The notes: generated by a model not told the origin, from the sequence alone. DNA of 37,420 nt from JAIPEI01 sp964443135 (GCA_964443135.1 CAYUBQ010000039.1:1-37420); one strand, 5' to 3'; shown: positions 7,660 through 15,792, counted from the stretch's first letter. Numbers and translations are program-made.

Positions 7660-8939
7660 ACGGGTTCCGGCTCGATTCGTTCCATTCCTCCCATGAACGG
7701 CCGCAGGGCGGCCGGTATGCTCACGCTCCCGTCGGCCTGTTGATGGTTCTCGAGGATGGCCACGAGGGTTCGTCCCACGGCGAGACCCGATCCGTTCAGG
7801 GTGTGAACGAGAACCGTCCCGCTCGCCCCCTTTCGCTTGTAACGGATCCCGGCGCGTCTCGCCTGAAAGTCGCAGAAGTTGCTGCAGGAAGAGATCTCCC
7901 GGTACAGGCCCTGACCCGGGAGCCACACCTCCAGGTCATAGGTCTTGGCGGCCGAGAATCCCAGGTCCCCCGTGCACAAGGTCACGACCCGGTAGGGCAG
8001 CTCGAGCCGCTCGAGGATCTCCTCGGCATTCCGGGTCAGGCTTTCCAGCTCCTCCCAGGAGTCCTCGGGCCTGGCGAACTTCACCAGCTCCACCTTGTTG
8101 AACTGGTGCTGCCGGATCAGGCCCCGGGTGTCCTTCCCGTGGGAGCCGGCCTCGGAGCGGAAGCAGGGAGTGTAGGCGGCGTAGCGGATGGGCAGGTCTT
8201 CCTCGTCCAGGATCTCCTCCCGGTGGATGTTCGTCACCGGGACCTCCGCGGTCGGGATCAGGTAGAGGTTCCAGTCCTGGATCTTGAAGAGGTCGTGCGC
8301 GAACTTGGGAAGCTGGCCGGTACCGGTCATGCTCTCCGCGTTCACCAGGAACGGGGGCAGGATTTCTGTGTAGCCGTGCTCCTTCGTGTGGATCTCCAGC
8401 ATGAAGTCGATCAGGGCCCGCTCGAGCCGCGCGCCGGCTCCACGGTACAGTGCGAACCGGGCGCCGGCGATCTTGGCCGCCCGCGGGAAATCGAGGATTC
8501 CGAGCCGCTCGCCGATCTCCCAGTGGGACCGAACTTCGAAATCGGGTTCCGCGATCTCCCCCCAGGACCGCACCAGGGTGTTGTCCCCCTCGTCCCGTCC
8601 CACGGGCACGGACTCGTGGGGGAGGTTCGGGATCTCGTAGAGAAGCGACTCGAGGCCTTCCTGGATGCCCGCCAGAGCGCCCTCCCGGGCCTTGATCTCC
8701 GCGGAGACCCGCTTCATGCCGGCGATCATGTCCGCAGCGTCCTCTCCGCCCCGCTTCCTTCGGGCGATCTCCTCGCTTGCCCTGTTCCGCTGATGGCGAA
8801 GGTCCTCGAGGGCCTTGAGGATGGACCGCCGTTCCTCGTCCATGCGGTCGAAGGTCGACAGGTCGAGATCGGACCCCCGGTTGCGGAGGGCCTCCTTCAC
8901 CCGGTCCAGGTGGGATCGCAAAAATTTCAGGTCCAGCAT
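7656..8939 (-). CDS. serS: Seryl-tRNA synthetase
   Basis: SerS charges tRNA-Ser with serine. At 427 residues it has the normal bacterial length. The N-terminal tRNA-binding coiled coil (about 1-105) begins MLDLKFLRSHLD, which fixes the start; in-frame codons further upstream are not family-like and run through a terminator hairpin. The class II catalytic core follows, with motif 2 around PCFRSEAGSHGKDTRGLIRQHQF and motif 3 around NGSGLAVGRTLVAILEN. It heads the minus-strand operon with the PBP gene, overlapping it by four bases. About 65-90 bases upstream of its start lies an intrinsic terminator-like hairpin (9003-9030), so expression may be controlled by attenuation (inference). Confidence 0.97.
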   Translation of the reverse strand: MLDLKFLRSHLDRVKEALRNRGSDLDLSTFDRMDEERRSILKALEDLRHQRNRASEEIARRKRGGEDAADMIAGMKRVSAEIKAREGALAGIQEGLESLLYEIPNLPHESVPVGRDEGDNTLVRSWGEIAEPDFEVRSHWEIGERLGILDFPRAAKIAGARFALYRGAGARLERALIDFMLEIHTKEHGYTEILPPFLVNAESMTGTGQLPKFAHDLFKIQDWNLYLIPTAEVPVTNIHREEILDEEDLPIRYAAYTPCFRSEAGSHGKDTRGLIRQHQFNKVELVKFARPEDSWEELESLTRNAEEILERLELPYRVVTLCTGDLGFSAAKTYDLEVWLPGQGLYREISSCSNFCDFQARRAGIRYKRKGASGTVLVHTLNGSGLAVGRTLVAILENHQQADGSVSIPAALRPFMGGMERIEPEPV

Positions 8940-9002
8940 GGGTCCCTGCTTTCTTTCTCGCCAGATACGCCGCTCCCGACAACCGTGGAAACGGCTGCGT
9001 GG

Positions 9003-9030
9003 AAAAAGCCCTCCGATTGGAGGGTTCTTT
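9003..9030 (-). terminator. Attenuator-like terminator in serS leader
   Basis: Read on the minus strand this is a CCCTCC/GGAGGG stem with loop AATC (9009-9024), followed by CTTTTT (9003-9008). It lies upstream of serS and in its direction, with no other minus-strand gene ahead of it, so it would stop transcription before serS unless antitermination occurs. An upstream segment (9140-9146) can pair with its left arm (9017-9023) over seven bases. Confidence 0.6.
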
Positions 9031-9084
9031 ACCATGATTGACGCACTGCGGTCAATTCCTTAAGAGATCCGACGGATTCGCAAC

Positions 9085-9154
9085 ATCCTGCCCACCGGTC
9101 GATGGACAGGATCCAACCCGTTGAAAGCACTGGGGCATACCTCCAAGTTGGAGG
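9085..9154 (-). promoter_or_regulatory. Leader hairpins upstream of serS attenuator
   Basis: On the minus strand, a hairpin at 9140-9154 (CCTCC/GGAGG) is followed by a ten-bp stem pairing 9103-9112 with 9085-9094 around an 8-base loop (one G-T pair). A nine-codon mini-ORF (MLRIRRIS, one serine codon before its stop) follows. The right arm of the first hairpin is also complementary to the left arm of the terminator at 9003-9030, a mutually exclusive arrangement typical of attenuators. No clear promoter was found for this transcript and no T-box consensus is present. An independent small RNA ending at the terminator is the alternative. Confidence 0.35.
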
Positions 9155-9180
9155 CCTCCCGCGCTCCATCGGATTTCACT

Positions 9181-9209
9181 TTGCAGTCGTTCCCGATCGA
9201 TGGTATACC
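9181..9209 (+). promoter_or_regulatory. Sigma-70 promoter of resB-ccsA
   Basis: TTGCAG (9181-9186), a 17-base spacer and TATACC (9204-9209) give a plausible housekeeping promoter. The start site would be near 9216, 24 bases before the resB ATG. Confidence 0.5.
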
Positions 9210-9239
9210 CATACTGCTATCCTACTGGAATGTTCGGAC

Positions 9240-10664
9240 ATGGAAACCAAGGACTCAACGCGGAAACCATACGCCGTCTGGCGCTTCTTCAGCTCGGTTC
9301 GACTGACCCTGGTCCTCCTCATCCTCCTGGCTGCGGTCTCCATCGTGGGAACCGTGATCCCGCAGCGGGAAGGCATGCTGGAGTTTGCACGCGACCTCAG
9401 CCCGGGCATGCTCGAAATCTTTCGCGCCCTGCAGCTCTTCGACGTCTATCACTCGTTCTGGTTCCGCATCCTGATCTCCACCCTCGCCCTGAACCTGATC
9501 GTGTGCAGCCTGGACCGCCTCCCCTCCACGTTGCGGCTGTTTCGCTCCGCGCCGAGGCCCGACAGGAAAAAGCCCTTCGAGGAGCTCCCGCCGGAGCACG
9601 GCTTTCGCACGGGCCGCGCCGTGGAGGAGGCCGCCGACATGGCGGAGTCGCTCTTCCGAAAAAGCCACAAAAAAGTAACACGAAAGAGCGGTGAGTCCGA
9701 GGTCTTTCTGTACGGTGAGCGGGGGCGCCTTTCCCTGTTCGCCGTCTACGCCGTCCACCTGAGCGTTCTGCTCATCCTGGCGGGCGGCATTGCGGGATCG
9801 ATCCTGGGCTTCGAGGCCTTCGTCAACATCCCCGAGGGCGACAGCGTGGACACCGTGCGCCTGCGGGACACCCGGGCCCCGAAACCGCTCGGGTTCCGCG
9901 TCGAGTGTCTCGATTTCGACGTCTCGTTCTACGAAAACGGGAGCCCCAAGGAGTACCGCTCCGAGCTTCGCTTCGTCGACGACGAGAGCACGGAGGAGGC
10001 CACCCTTCGGGTCAACCACCCGTTCACCTTCCAAGGCATTCGATTCTATCAGGCGAGCTACGGCTCGATTCCGGGCGACTCGGTGGAGCTCCTGATCCGG
10101 CGGGAGGGATCGCCGGGTGCGGAGACCCGGATGCACGCAACCCGCGGGGAGAAGGTCCCCCTGCCGGGAGGCGAAGGAGCCTTCGTGGTGGAAGATATCC
10201 GGCAGGACTTCATGCGTATGGGGATGGGGCCCGCCGCCCGCATCGTTGTCCAACCCGCCGCCGGGGAACCCCTCGCGTTCTGGGTGTTTCTACACCCGGA
10301 ACGGGTGGCGTCCCGGTTTTCGGAGAGCTTCAGGACCTTCCCCAAGCTCGACCCCTCGGCCTTCGAACCTTACACGTTCCTGCTCGAGGAGGTCGAGAGC
10401 AGGTATTACACGGGACTCCAGGTCAACCGCGACCCCGGCGTGCCCTATGTCTGGGCCGGCTTCTTCCTCATCGTGGGCGGGCTCTTCGCAGTCTTTTTCA
10501 CCTCCCACCGCAGGGTGTGGATTCGCATCCAGGCGGCGGAGGACGGCGCCCTCGTGCGGGTGGCGGGCAGGTCGAACAAGAACGCCGTGGGTGCGGAGCG
10601 CGAGATGACCCAACTCACATCCAGGCTTCGAGATCACCTGGGTGCCCAGGGACAGACAGCATGA
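9240..10664 (+). CDS. resB: Cytochrome c biogenesis protein ResB
   Basis: ResB (Ccs1) is the heme-handling partner of CcsA in system II cytochrome c maturation. It works with CcsA to pass heme across the membrane and attach it to apocytochromes in the periplasm. The 474-residue protein shows the family layout: three N-terminal membrane helices (about 20-40, 75-95 and 165-190), a large periplasmic domain (about 195-430) and a last helix near 400-425 (VPYVWAGFFLIVGGLFAVFF). ATG 9240 (METKDSTRKP) was chosen because the first helix follows at the usual distance and a promoter lies just upstream; the 46 extra codons upstream overlap that promoter. Its stop overlaps the ccsA ATG (ATGA), so the pair is translationally coupled. 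Confidence 0.92.
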   Translation: METKDSTRKPYAVWRFFSSVRLTLVLLILLAAVSIVGTVIPQREGMLEFARDLSPGMLEIFRALQLFDVYHSFWFRILISTLALNLIVCSLDRLPSTLRLFRSAPRPDRKKPFEELPPEHGFRTGRAVEEAADMAESLFRKSHKKVTRKSGESEVFLYGERGRLSLFAVYAVHLSVLLILAGGIAGSILGFEAFVNIPEGDSVDTVRLRDTRAPKPLGFRVECLDFDVSFYENGSPKEYRSELRFVDDESTEEATLRVNHPFTFQGIRFYQASYGSIPGDSVELLIRREGSPGAETRMHATRGEKVPLPGGEGAFVVEDIRQDFMRMGMGPAARIVVQPAAGEPLAFWVFLHPERVASRFSESFRTFPKLDPSAFEPYTFLLEEVESRYYTGLQVNRDPGVPYVWAGFFLIVGGLFAVFFTSHRRVWIRIQAAEDGALVRVAGRSNKNAVGAEREMTQLTSRLRDHLGAQGQTA

Positions 10665-11503
10665 TCAACACCATCATACTCAGCTACGTCACCTTCGGCT
10701 ACTTCGCCGCCTTCATGGCCTACCTCTGCATGATGGTCATGGGCCGCGACGCGTTCGGCCGGGCCGCCACCGCGATCACCCTGGCGGCGCTCGGGGTCCA
10801 CACCTTCGCGATCATCCTGCGATGGGTCGAATCCTATCAGCTCGGCATCGGCCACGCGCCCATGTCCAACCTTTACGAGTCCCTCATCTTCTTCGCCTGG
10901 ACCATCATCCTCCTCTACGTGCTGATCGAATGGAGGACCAGGAACCGCAGCATCGGCGCGTTCGCCACGCCCCTGGCCTTTCTCGCCATGGCCTATGCCT
11001 CCTACTCACCCAACATCACCGAACGCATTCAACCCCTGGTTCCCGCGCTCAAGAGCAACTGGCTCATTGCACACGTGGTCACCTGCTTTTTCGGGTATGC
11101 GGCCTTCGGGATCGCGTTCGGGTTGAGCATCATGTACCTGTTGAAACGGCGGCAGCCCCCCGAGGGGGGGAGCACGTTCCTGAGGCTGATCCCGCGTCCC
11201 CGGCTGCTCGACGAGCTCAACTACCAGATGATCCTCATCGGGTTCCTCCTCCTCACCCTGGGCATCATCACCGGGTCCGTGTGGGCCCATTCGGCGTGGG
11301 GCAGCTACTGGAGCTGGGACCCGAAGGAGACCTGGTCCCTCATCACCTGGCTCGTGTATGCCGCCCTTCTCCATTCCCGCCTCATTCGCGGCTGGCGCGG
11401 GAAAAGAATCGCGCTGCTTTCGATCGTCGGTTTCGCCTGCGTCCTGTTCACCTACTTCGGGGTGAACTACCTGGCCGGGCTTCACAGCTACGCCAAGGCG
11501 TAG
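10661..11503 (+). CDS. ccsA: Cytochrome c biogenesis protein CcsA/ResC
   Basis: CcsA is the heme-export and ligation partner of ResB. The 280-residue polytopic protein has about eight transmembrane helices and the tryptophan-rich WWD heme-binding motif (WGSYWSWDPKETWSL, about 205-220). Conserved histidines that bracket the heme are visible in HTFAIILRW, NWLIAHVV, VWAHSAWG and LLHSRLIRG. Length is within the usual range for bacterial CcsA. The ATG overlaps the resB stop. The pair implies multiheme or other c-type cytochromes, consistent with anaerobic respiration, though none is encoded in this window. A GC-rich palindrome (11507-11522) follows the stop. Confidence 0.93.
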   Translation: MINTIILSYVTFGYFAAFMAYLCMMVMGRDAFGRAATAITLAALGVHTFAIILRWVESYQLGIGHAPMSNLYESLIFFAWTIILLYVLIEWRTRNRSIGAFATPLAFLAMAYASYSPNITERIQPLVPALKSNWLIAHVVTCFFGYAAFGIAFGLSIMYLLKRRQPPEGGSTFLRLIPRPRLLDELNYQMILIGFLLLTLGIITGSVWAHSAWGSYWSWDPKETWSLITWLVYAALLHSRLIRGWRGKRIALLSIVGFACVLFTYFGVNYLAGLHSYAKA

Positions 11504-11506
11504 GGT

Positions 11507-11522
11507 CCCCGGCCGGCCGGGG
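11507..11522 (+). other. GC-rich palindrome after ccsA
   Basis: A perfect 16-base palindrome of C and G lies three bases after the ccsA stop codon. It could stabilise the 3' end of the resB-ccsA mRNA, but no U-tract follows, so it is not called a terminator. Confidence 0.3.
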
Positions 11523-11579
11523 GCCGGCACGGCGGTCTCGCGGCCCCGGGCCTTTACAAGCCCCGGCCCAACTGGTAGG

Positions 11580-11677
11580 TTTGACAAATTCGCAAGAACC
11601 CGCTCACCCGCCGCTGGAAGCGTGATCACCGATTGAAACCCCGGTGGCAGATCTCGAAGCTTCGGGCTTTTTGTGAC
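11580..11677 (+). repeat. 98-bp intergenic repeat, copy 1
   Basis: This copy shares tttgac, attcg, aacccgctcac.cgccg, a tgaaa block and ggcagatctcgargcttcgg followed by gctttttrygac, in the same order, with the inverted copy at 15695-15792, which has exactly the same length. A partial copy lies at 18887-18937. It is placed 76 bases after ccsA and oriented with it. The rest of the 269-base spacer 11504-11772 shows only GC-rich palindromes. Confidence 0.75.
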
Positions 11678-11772
11678 TTTGTCGGGTTTGTGGTTCCCCG
11701 ATGCGGTCGGAGCGAAAGAGGCCTCACGGCCCCCCGGGAGCGGAGGTCTCCACCAACCCAACGGAAAGCAGC

Positions 11773-13245
11773 GTGAAAGAGAAGACCCAACAGAGTGACA
11801 ACCTCCTCGAGGACCGCCTGAAAGAGGCGAAGGTGTACAGCTCCATGGGGCTTTTCCAGGAGTCCCGGGACGTGTACACCCGCATCCTGTTGGAGTTTCC
11901 CGATATCCCCTCTCACAGCAGAACCCGCATCCAGGAAGAGATCGATCGGATCGAAGCCGAGATCGCCGAGCGCAACGACGACGACCTCGACGCGAGCCTC
12001 TCCTCCGAGGAGCTCTCTTTTGTCCGGCAGGAGTTTTCCAGCGGCGAGGATCCCGAGGACGTTTTCTCCCGCGGCAAGGCCTTCATGGAGACCGGCCGGA
12101 ACGGAGAGGCCCTGGAGGAGTTTCAGAAGCTCCTGGGGATCGACTTTCCCGTGGAACGGCTGCTGGGACACCTGGTGGAATGCGTGCTTCGTCTCTGCGG
12201 CCCGGAAGAAGCGCCGGCCCGCTTGGACCAGCTGCTGTCCGAGTCGGCGCTCGGCAAGCGCGAGCGGGCGCGACTCAAGTTCAAGCTCGGGGTGGAGCTC
12301 GAAAACCGCGGCCGCACCGAGGCGGCCATCGATCTCTACCGATCGGCGCGCGGCATCATTCCGGAAGACCTCAACATGCGTTCCGCCCTCGACGCCAAGA
12401 TCGCGGGCCTGTCCACCGGCTCCCGTTACGCCTACCTTCTGAACCAGGGTTGGATCTCCGGGGAGGAGTTGGCCGAGGCCCAGGCCCGGGCCAAAAAGGC
12501 CGGCTCCAGCGTCGAAGCCGTCCTCATGGACGCCTTCAACATCGGAAAGGAGGAGATCGGCCGGTCCCTGTCCGTGTACTACGACCTCCCCTTCAAGACC
12601 TACGATCCCAACACCACGGTTCCCATCGATCTCTTCACCCGGCTCGACCGCGCCGCGCTGAGCCTGGAGGCGTGGGTCCCCGTCGGCACCTACGAACGGG
12701 AAGCGGACGTCCTGATGGAAACCCCGGACGACACCGCCAGGGTCGGCCGCATCCGGGAGCTGTTGAACCTGGACTCGATGACGCTCGCCGTGGGCATTCG
12801 GGAAGACATCCAGGCCTACATCGACCGGTTCTTCGAGGCCGTGGACCTGGCCGAGAAGGCGGCCGAGATCAGGGACACCGCGCCTGCCGGCGATCGGAAG
12901 CCTCGAAAGGAAAGGCGCTATGTCCCCTCCATTCCCGACTTCTCCTACGTGGAGTTCTGCACGGGGGGGGATGAGAACGCGGGCCGGGAGCATCGTCTCG
13001 AGGTGCTGAATGCATCCGAGCACGGGATCGGCCTCCTCCTCCCCAAGGAGGAAGGGGACCTCGCAGACACACTCCAGCCGGGTTCGCTCATTCCGGACAT
13101 GACGTTCTACGCCACGTGGACCCTGATCCGGGCGGACGCCAAGGTCCGCCACATCACCCCGATCACCAGAGGCCGTCACAAGGGGCACTACCTGCTGGGC
13201 GTCGAGTCCAAGGAGATCATCGAGAGCTCCAAGGTCCCCTACTGA
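11773..13245 (+). CDS. TPR / GspE-N / PilZ fusion protein
   Basis: A soluble protein of about 490 residues with three parts. Residues 1-200 are helical with TPR-like pairs (AKVYSSMGLFQESRDVYTRIL; KLGVELENRGRTEAAIDLYRSA). Residues about 217-355 resemble the type II secretion ATPase N-terminal domain GspE-N/MshEN: the motif RYAYLLNQGWISGEELAEAQ echoes the c-di-GMP-binding RLGxxLVxxGxI repeat, and the usual tail up to DIQAYIDRFF follows. Residues about 375-490 look like a PilZ domain, with basic RKERRYV and NASEHGIG in place of D/NxSxxG. No ATPase or membrane segment is present. It probably senses c-di-GMP in motility, pili or secretion (inference). GTG 11773 was chosen since coding character begins there; ATG 11701 is an alternative but abuts the repeat and lacks a binding site. 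Confidence 0.7.
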   Translation: MKEKTQQSDNLLEDRLKEAKVYSSMGLFQESRDVYTRILLEFPDIPSHSRTRIQEEIDRIEAEIAERNDDDLDASLSSEELSFVRQEFSSGEDPEDVFSRGKAFMETGRNGEALEEFQKLLGIDFPVERLLGHLVECVLRLCGPEEAPARLDQLLSESALGKRERARLKFKLGVELENRGRTEAAIDLYRSARGIIPEDLNMRSALDAKIAGLSTGSRYAYLLNQGWISGEELAEAQARAKKAGSSVEAVLMDAFNIGKEEIGRSLSVYYDLPFKTYDPNTTVPIDLFTRLDRAALSLEAWVPVGTYEREADVLMETPDDTARVGRIRELLNLDSMTLAVGIREDIQAYIDRFFEAVDLAEKAAEIRDTAPAGDRKPRKERRYVPSIPDFSYVEFCTGGDENAGREHRLEVLNASEHGIGLLLPKEEGDLADTLQPGSLIPDMTFYATWTLIRADAKVRHITPITRGRHKGHYLLGVESKEIIESSKVPY

Positions 13246-13290
13246 GGCCGCCCCGGTCGTCCCGCAAACGGATTGTCAGAGGAACCCGCC

Positions 13291-14448
13291 ATGCCGACTC
13301 GAGCCAGACGGATGGAAACCAGACTGATTCACGACGGCGAGCCCAGGCCCCGCATCGAGGGCGCGGTCAGCATCCCGATCTTCCAGTCCTCGACCTTCGA
13401 GTACGCGGGTCAGGACAGCTACCACGACCTCCGCTACATCCGGCTCAACAACACGCCGAACCACACGGCCCTGCATCGAAAGCTCGCAGCCCTCGAGAAC
13501 GGGGAGGACGCCCTGGTCACCGCGAGCGGCATGGCCGTCATCTCCACGGTCCTCCTGACGTTTCTCGCGCCGGGGGACCACCTCCTCGCCCAGGACTGCG
13601 TCTACGGCGGCACGCACGACCTGCTCGAGGGGGACCTGGCCGGACTGGGCATCGCATTCAGCGCCATCGACGGCAAGGCGCCCGGGACCTGGAAGGACGC
13701 CCTCCGGCCCGAGACCCGACTCCTGTACATGGAGACCGTCACCAACCCCCTCCTCCAGGTCGCCGACCTGGAGGCCGCGGCGGCCTTTGCCCGGGAGCAC
13801 GGGCTGGTCTCCGTAATCGACAACACCTTTGCCAGCCCCGTCAACTTCCGGCCCCTGGACTGGGGGTTCGACCTCTCCATCCACAGCTGTACCAAGTACC
13901 TCAACGGGCACTCGGACATCGTGGCCGGGGCCGTGATCGGCCGGGCGAACGCCGTCGAGAAGATCACCCACAAGCTGAACCACCTCGGCGGCTCCCTCGA
14001 CCCGCACGCCTGCTTTCTGCTCCACCGGGGCATCAAGACCCTCTCCGTCCGCGTTCGGCACCAGAACGAGAGCGCACTGGCCGTCGCAGCCTACCTGGAG
14101 AAGCATCCCGCCGTCAGGCGGGTTCACTACCCCGGCCTGGAGAGCCATGCGGACCACCCGAGGGCCCGCCGCCTCCTGGACGGATTCGGGGGAATGCTGA
14201 GCTTCGAGCTGGAAGGAGACGTGGGACGGGCGGACGCCTTCATCGGAAACAGCACGCTTCCCATCAGCGCCCCCAGCCTGGGGGGCGTGGAGACCCTGAT
14301 CACGCGCCCCGCCACCACGTCCCACGCCGGCGTGTCCCCGGAGGACCGGGAGGCCATGGGCATACCGGACACCCTCATTCGCCTCTCGATCGGCCTGGAG
14401 CACCCGGACGACCTGATCGAGGACCTCGAGCAGGCCCTCGCAAAATAG
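13291..14448 (+). CDS. Trans-sulfuration PLP enzyme (Cys/Met metabolism)
   Basis: A 385-residue PLP-dependent enzyme of the cystathionine gamma-synthase / beta-lyase / gamma-lyase family (PF01053). The cofactor lysine is K202 in SxxTKYLNGHSD, preceded by DNTFASP at 177-183. The phosphate-binding ASGMA loop is at 78-82 and SLGGVETL near 330 is typical of the family. Sequence alone does not separate MetB, MetC and lyase activities; the downstream methionine-forming module at 22922 would benefit from homocysteine made by a beta-lyase (inference). ATG 13291 is preceded by GAGGA seven bases upstream; a TTG six codons earlier is less likely. Its TAG stop abuts the second REP-like element. Confidence 0.88.
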   Translation: MPTRARRMETRLIHDGEPRPRIEGAVSIPIFQSSTFEYAGQDSYHDLRYIRLNNTPNHTALHRKLAALENGEDALVTASGMAVISTVLLTFLAPGDHLLAQDCVYGGTHDLLEGDLAGLGIAFSAIDGKAPGTWKDALRPETRLLYMETVTNPLLQVADLEAAAAFAREHGLVSVIDNTFASPVNFRPLDWGFDLSIHSCTKYLNGHSDIVAGAVIGRANAVEKITHKLNHLGGSLDPHACFLLHRGIKTLSVRVRHQNESALAVAAYLEKHPAVRRVHYPGLESHADHPRARRLLDGFGGMLSFELEGDVGRADAFIGNSTLPISAPSLGGVETLITRPATTSHAGVSPEDREAMGIPDTLIRLSIGLEHPDDLIEDLEQALAK

Positions 14449-14540
14449 GGGACGTTCTTGCATAATTCGATAACTCCCGAAAACGGCGGGTGGATGGCCC
14501 TTTCTCGAGCCGAGTGATCGAATGATGCAAGAACGTCCCC
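14448..14540. repeat. REP-like palindromic element, copy 2
   Basis: The left arm 14448-14477 differs from copy 1 by one base; the right arm (to 14540) is an imperfect inverted copy, with aatgatgcaagaacgtcccc conserved. The centre carries ggtggatgg and ctcgagcc segments shared with copy 1 but is shorter. It fills the gap between two convergent genes, touching one stop codon and ending nine bases before the other. Confidence 0.85.
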
Positions 14541-14549
14541 TCAGCGAAC

Positions 14550-15593
14550 TCAGCGGAGGGTGCGCTCCAGGAGGGCGACGAACCCGTCGATCTCCTCCTC
14601 GGTGGTGTCGAAGGAGGCCATCCAGCGGACCTCCGATCTCTCCTCGTCCCACACGTGGAAGAAGTACCGCTCCTGTAGCGCGGGGATGGCTTCCCGGGGC
14701 AGGACCGCAAAGACCCCGTTGGCCTCGACCGGCCGCGAGATCCGCACCCCGGGAACGGCCGAGGCCCTGTCCGCGAGGAGCCGGGCCATGCGGTTTGCGT
14801 GCTGCGCACTCCGGAGCCAGAGATCACCCGTGAAGAAGGCCTGGAACTGGGCGGCCATGAACCGCATCTTGGAGGCGAGCTGGGTCCCCTGCTTGCGGAT
14901 GTACTTGAAGTCCGCGGCCAGGGCGGGATCGAAGAACACCACCGCCTCCCCGCACATCAACCCGTTCTTGGTGCCTCCGAAGCTGAGCACGTCGACGCCG
15001 GCGTCGCCCGTCAAGGCCCGGAGCGGGACGTCCAGGGCGGCCGCCGCGTTGCAGAGGCGCGCCCCGTCCATGTGAACCCGCATGCCGTGCTCGTGGGCGA
15101 ACCCGGTGATCGCGCGGATCTCCTCGGGACGGTAGAGCGTGCCCAGCTCCGTGGCCTGGGTGATGGAGATCACCGTGGGCTGGGCGTGGTGCTCGAACCC
15201 GATGCTGTGGAGAAACGGCCGGACCTGGTCCGCGGCGATCTTGCCGTCCTCCGTGGGCAGAGGGAGGAGCTTGCATCCCACGAACTTCTCCGGGGCACCG
15301 CACTCGTCCTCATAGACGTGGGCGGTCTTCGCGCACACCACCCCGTGATGAGAGCGGGCCAGGGTCTGGAGGCTCAGCACGTTCGCCCCGGTCCCGGTGA
15401 ACACGAAAAACGTCTCCACTTGCTCGCCGAACTGCTCCCGGAACAGACCCCGGGCCGCCTCGGTGAAGACGTCGTCTCCGTAAGCCACGGTGTGGCCGCG
15501 ATTGACCCGGGCCATGGCCTCCAGCACCTCGGGGTGAACCCCCGAGTTGTTGTCGCTGGCAAATCCTTTCCTGGCGTCCTCTTCCATGTCCAT
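14550..15593 (-). CDS. ltaE: Low-specificity L-threonine aldolase
   Basis: A 347-residue fold-type I PLP enzyme of the beta-eliminating lyase / threonine aldolase family, splitting threonine or allo-threonine to glycine and acetaldehyde. The N-terminus FASDNNSGVHPEVLEAM is characteristic, the pyridine-stacking segment is near HMDGARLCNAA (174-184) and the cofactor lysine is K209 in FGGTKNG. Length is normal. The start is either ATG 15593 or the in-frame ATG two codons later; neither has a strong binding site. It is transcribed alone on the minus strand, downstream of the ABC importer and separated from it by a 98-bp repeat. Glycine from this reaction could enter one-carbon metabolism. Confidence 0.92.
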   Translation of the reverse strand: MDMEEDARKGFASDNNSGVHPEVLEAMARVNRGHTVAYGDDVFTEAARGLFREQFGEQVETFFVFTGTGANVLSLQTLARSHHGVVCAKTAHVYEDECGAPEKFVGCKLLPLPTEDGKIAADQVRPFLHSIGFEHHAQPTVISITQATELGTLYRPEEIRAITGFAHEHGMRVHMDGARLCNAAAALDVPLRALTGDAGVDVLSFGGTKNGLMCGEAVVFFDPALAADFKYIRKQGTQLASKMRFMAAQFQAFFTGDLWLRSAQHANRMARLLADRASAVPGVRISRPVEANGVFAVLPREAIPALQERYFFHVWDEERSEVRWMASFDTTEEEIDGFVALLERTLR

Positions 15594-15694
15594 TCCGTGT
15601 GTGTGGTTGCCTCAGTGAAGGGTCTCCGGGTCCCGGGCCGTCGCCGCCGGGCACCGGAGAGGATCCGCGGTTTCCGGGCCGGAAATCTGATGGC

Positions 15695-15792
15695 GTCGTA
15701 AAAAGCCCGAAGCCTCGAGATCTGCCCTTGTCATTTCAACAGGTTATAGCGCTACCCTCGGCGCGTGAGCGGGTTTTTTCGAATGCGTCAAA
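15695..15792 (-). repeat. 98-bp intergenic repeat, copy 2 (inverted)
   Basis: This is the minus-strand counterpart of 11580-11677, same length, with the conserved ends tttgac and gctttttacgac. It lies 60 bases after the last gene of the ABC operon and in its direction of transcription, the same relation as copy 1 to ccsA. The remaining spacer 15594-15852 shows nothing else. Confidence 0.75.

Noticed and set aside
4165..7743. A 3.6-kb stop-free frame on the plus strand, antisense to glmS and the PBP gene
   Set aside because: GC-rich genes suppress stop codons in opposite frames; the translation is low-complexity and the minus strand carries clear family motifs.
8940..9239. T-box riboswitch controlling serS
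   Set aside because: No AGGGTGG-type T-box sequence or specifier stem could be found; only hairpins and a terminator are visible.
11507..11570. Intrinsic terminator after ccsA
   Set aside because: Strong GC stems are present but no U tract follows any of them.
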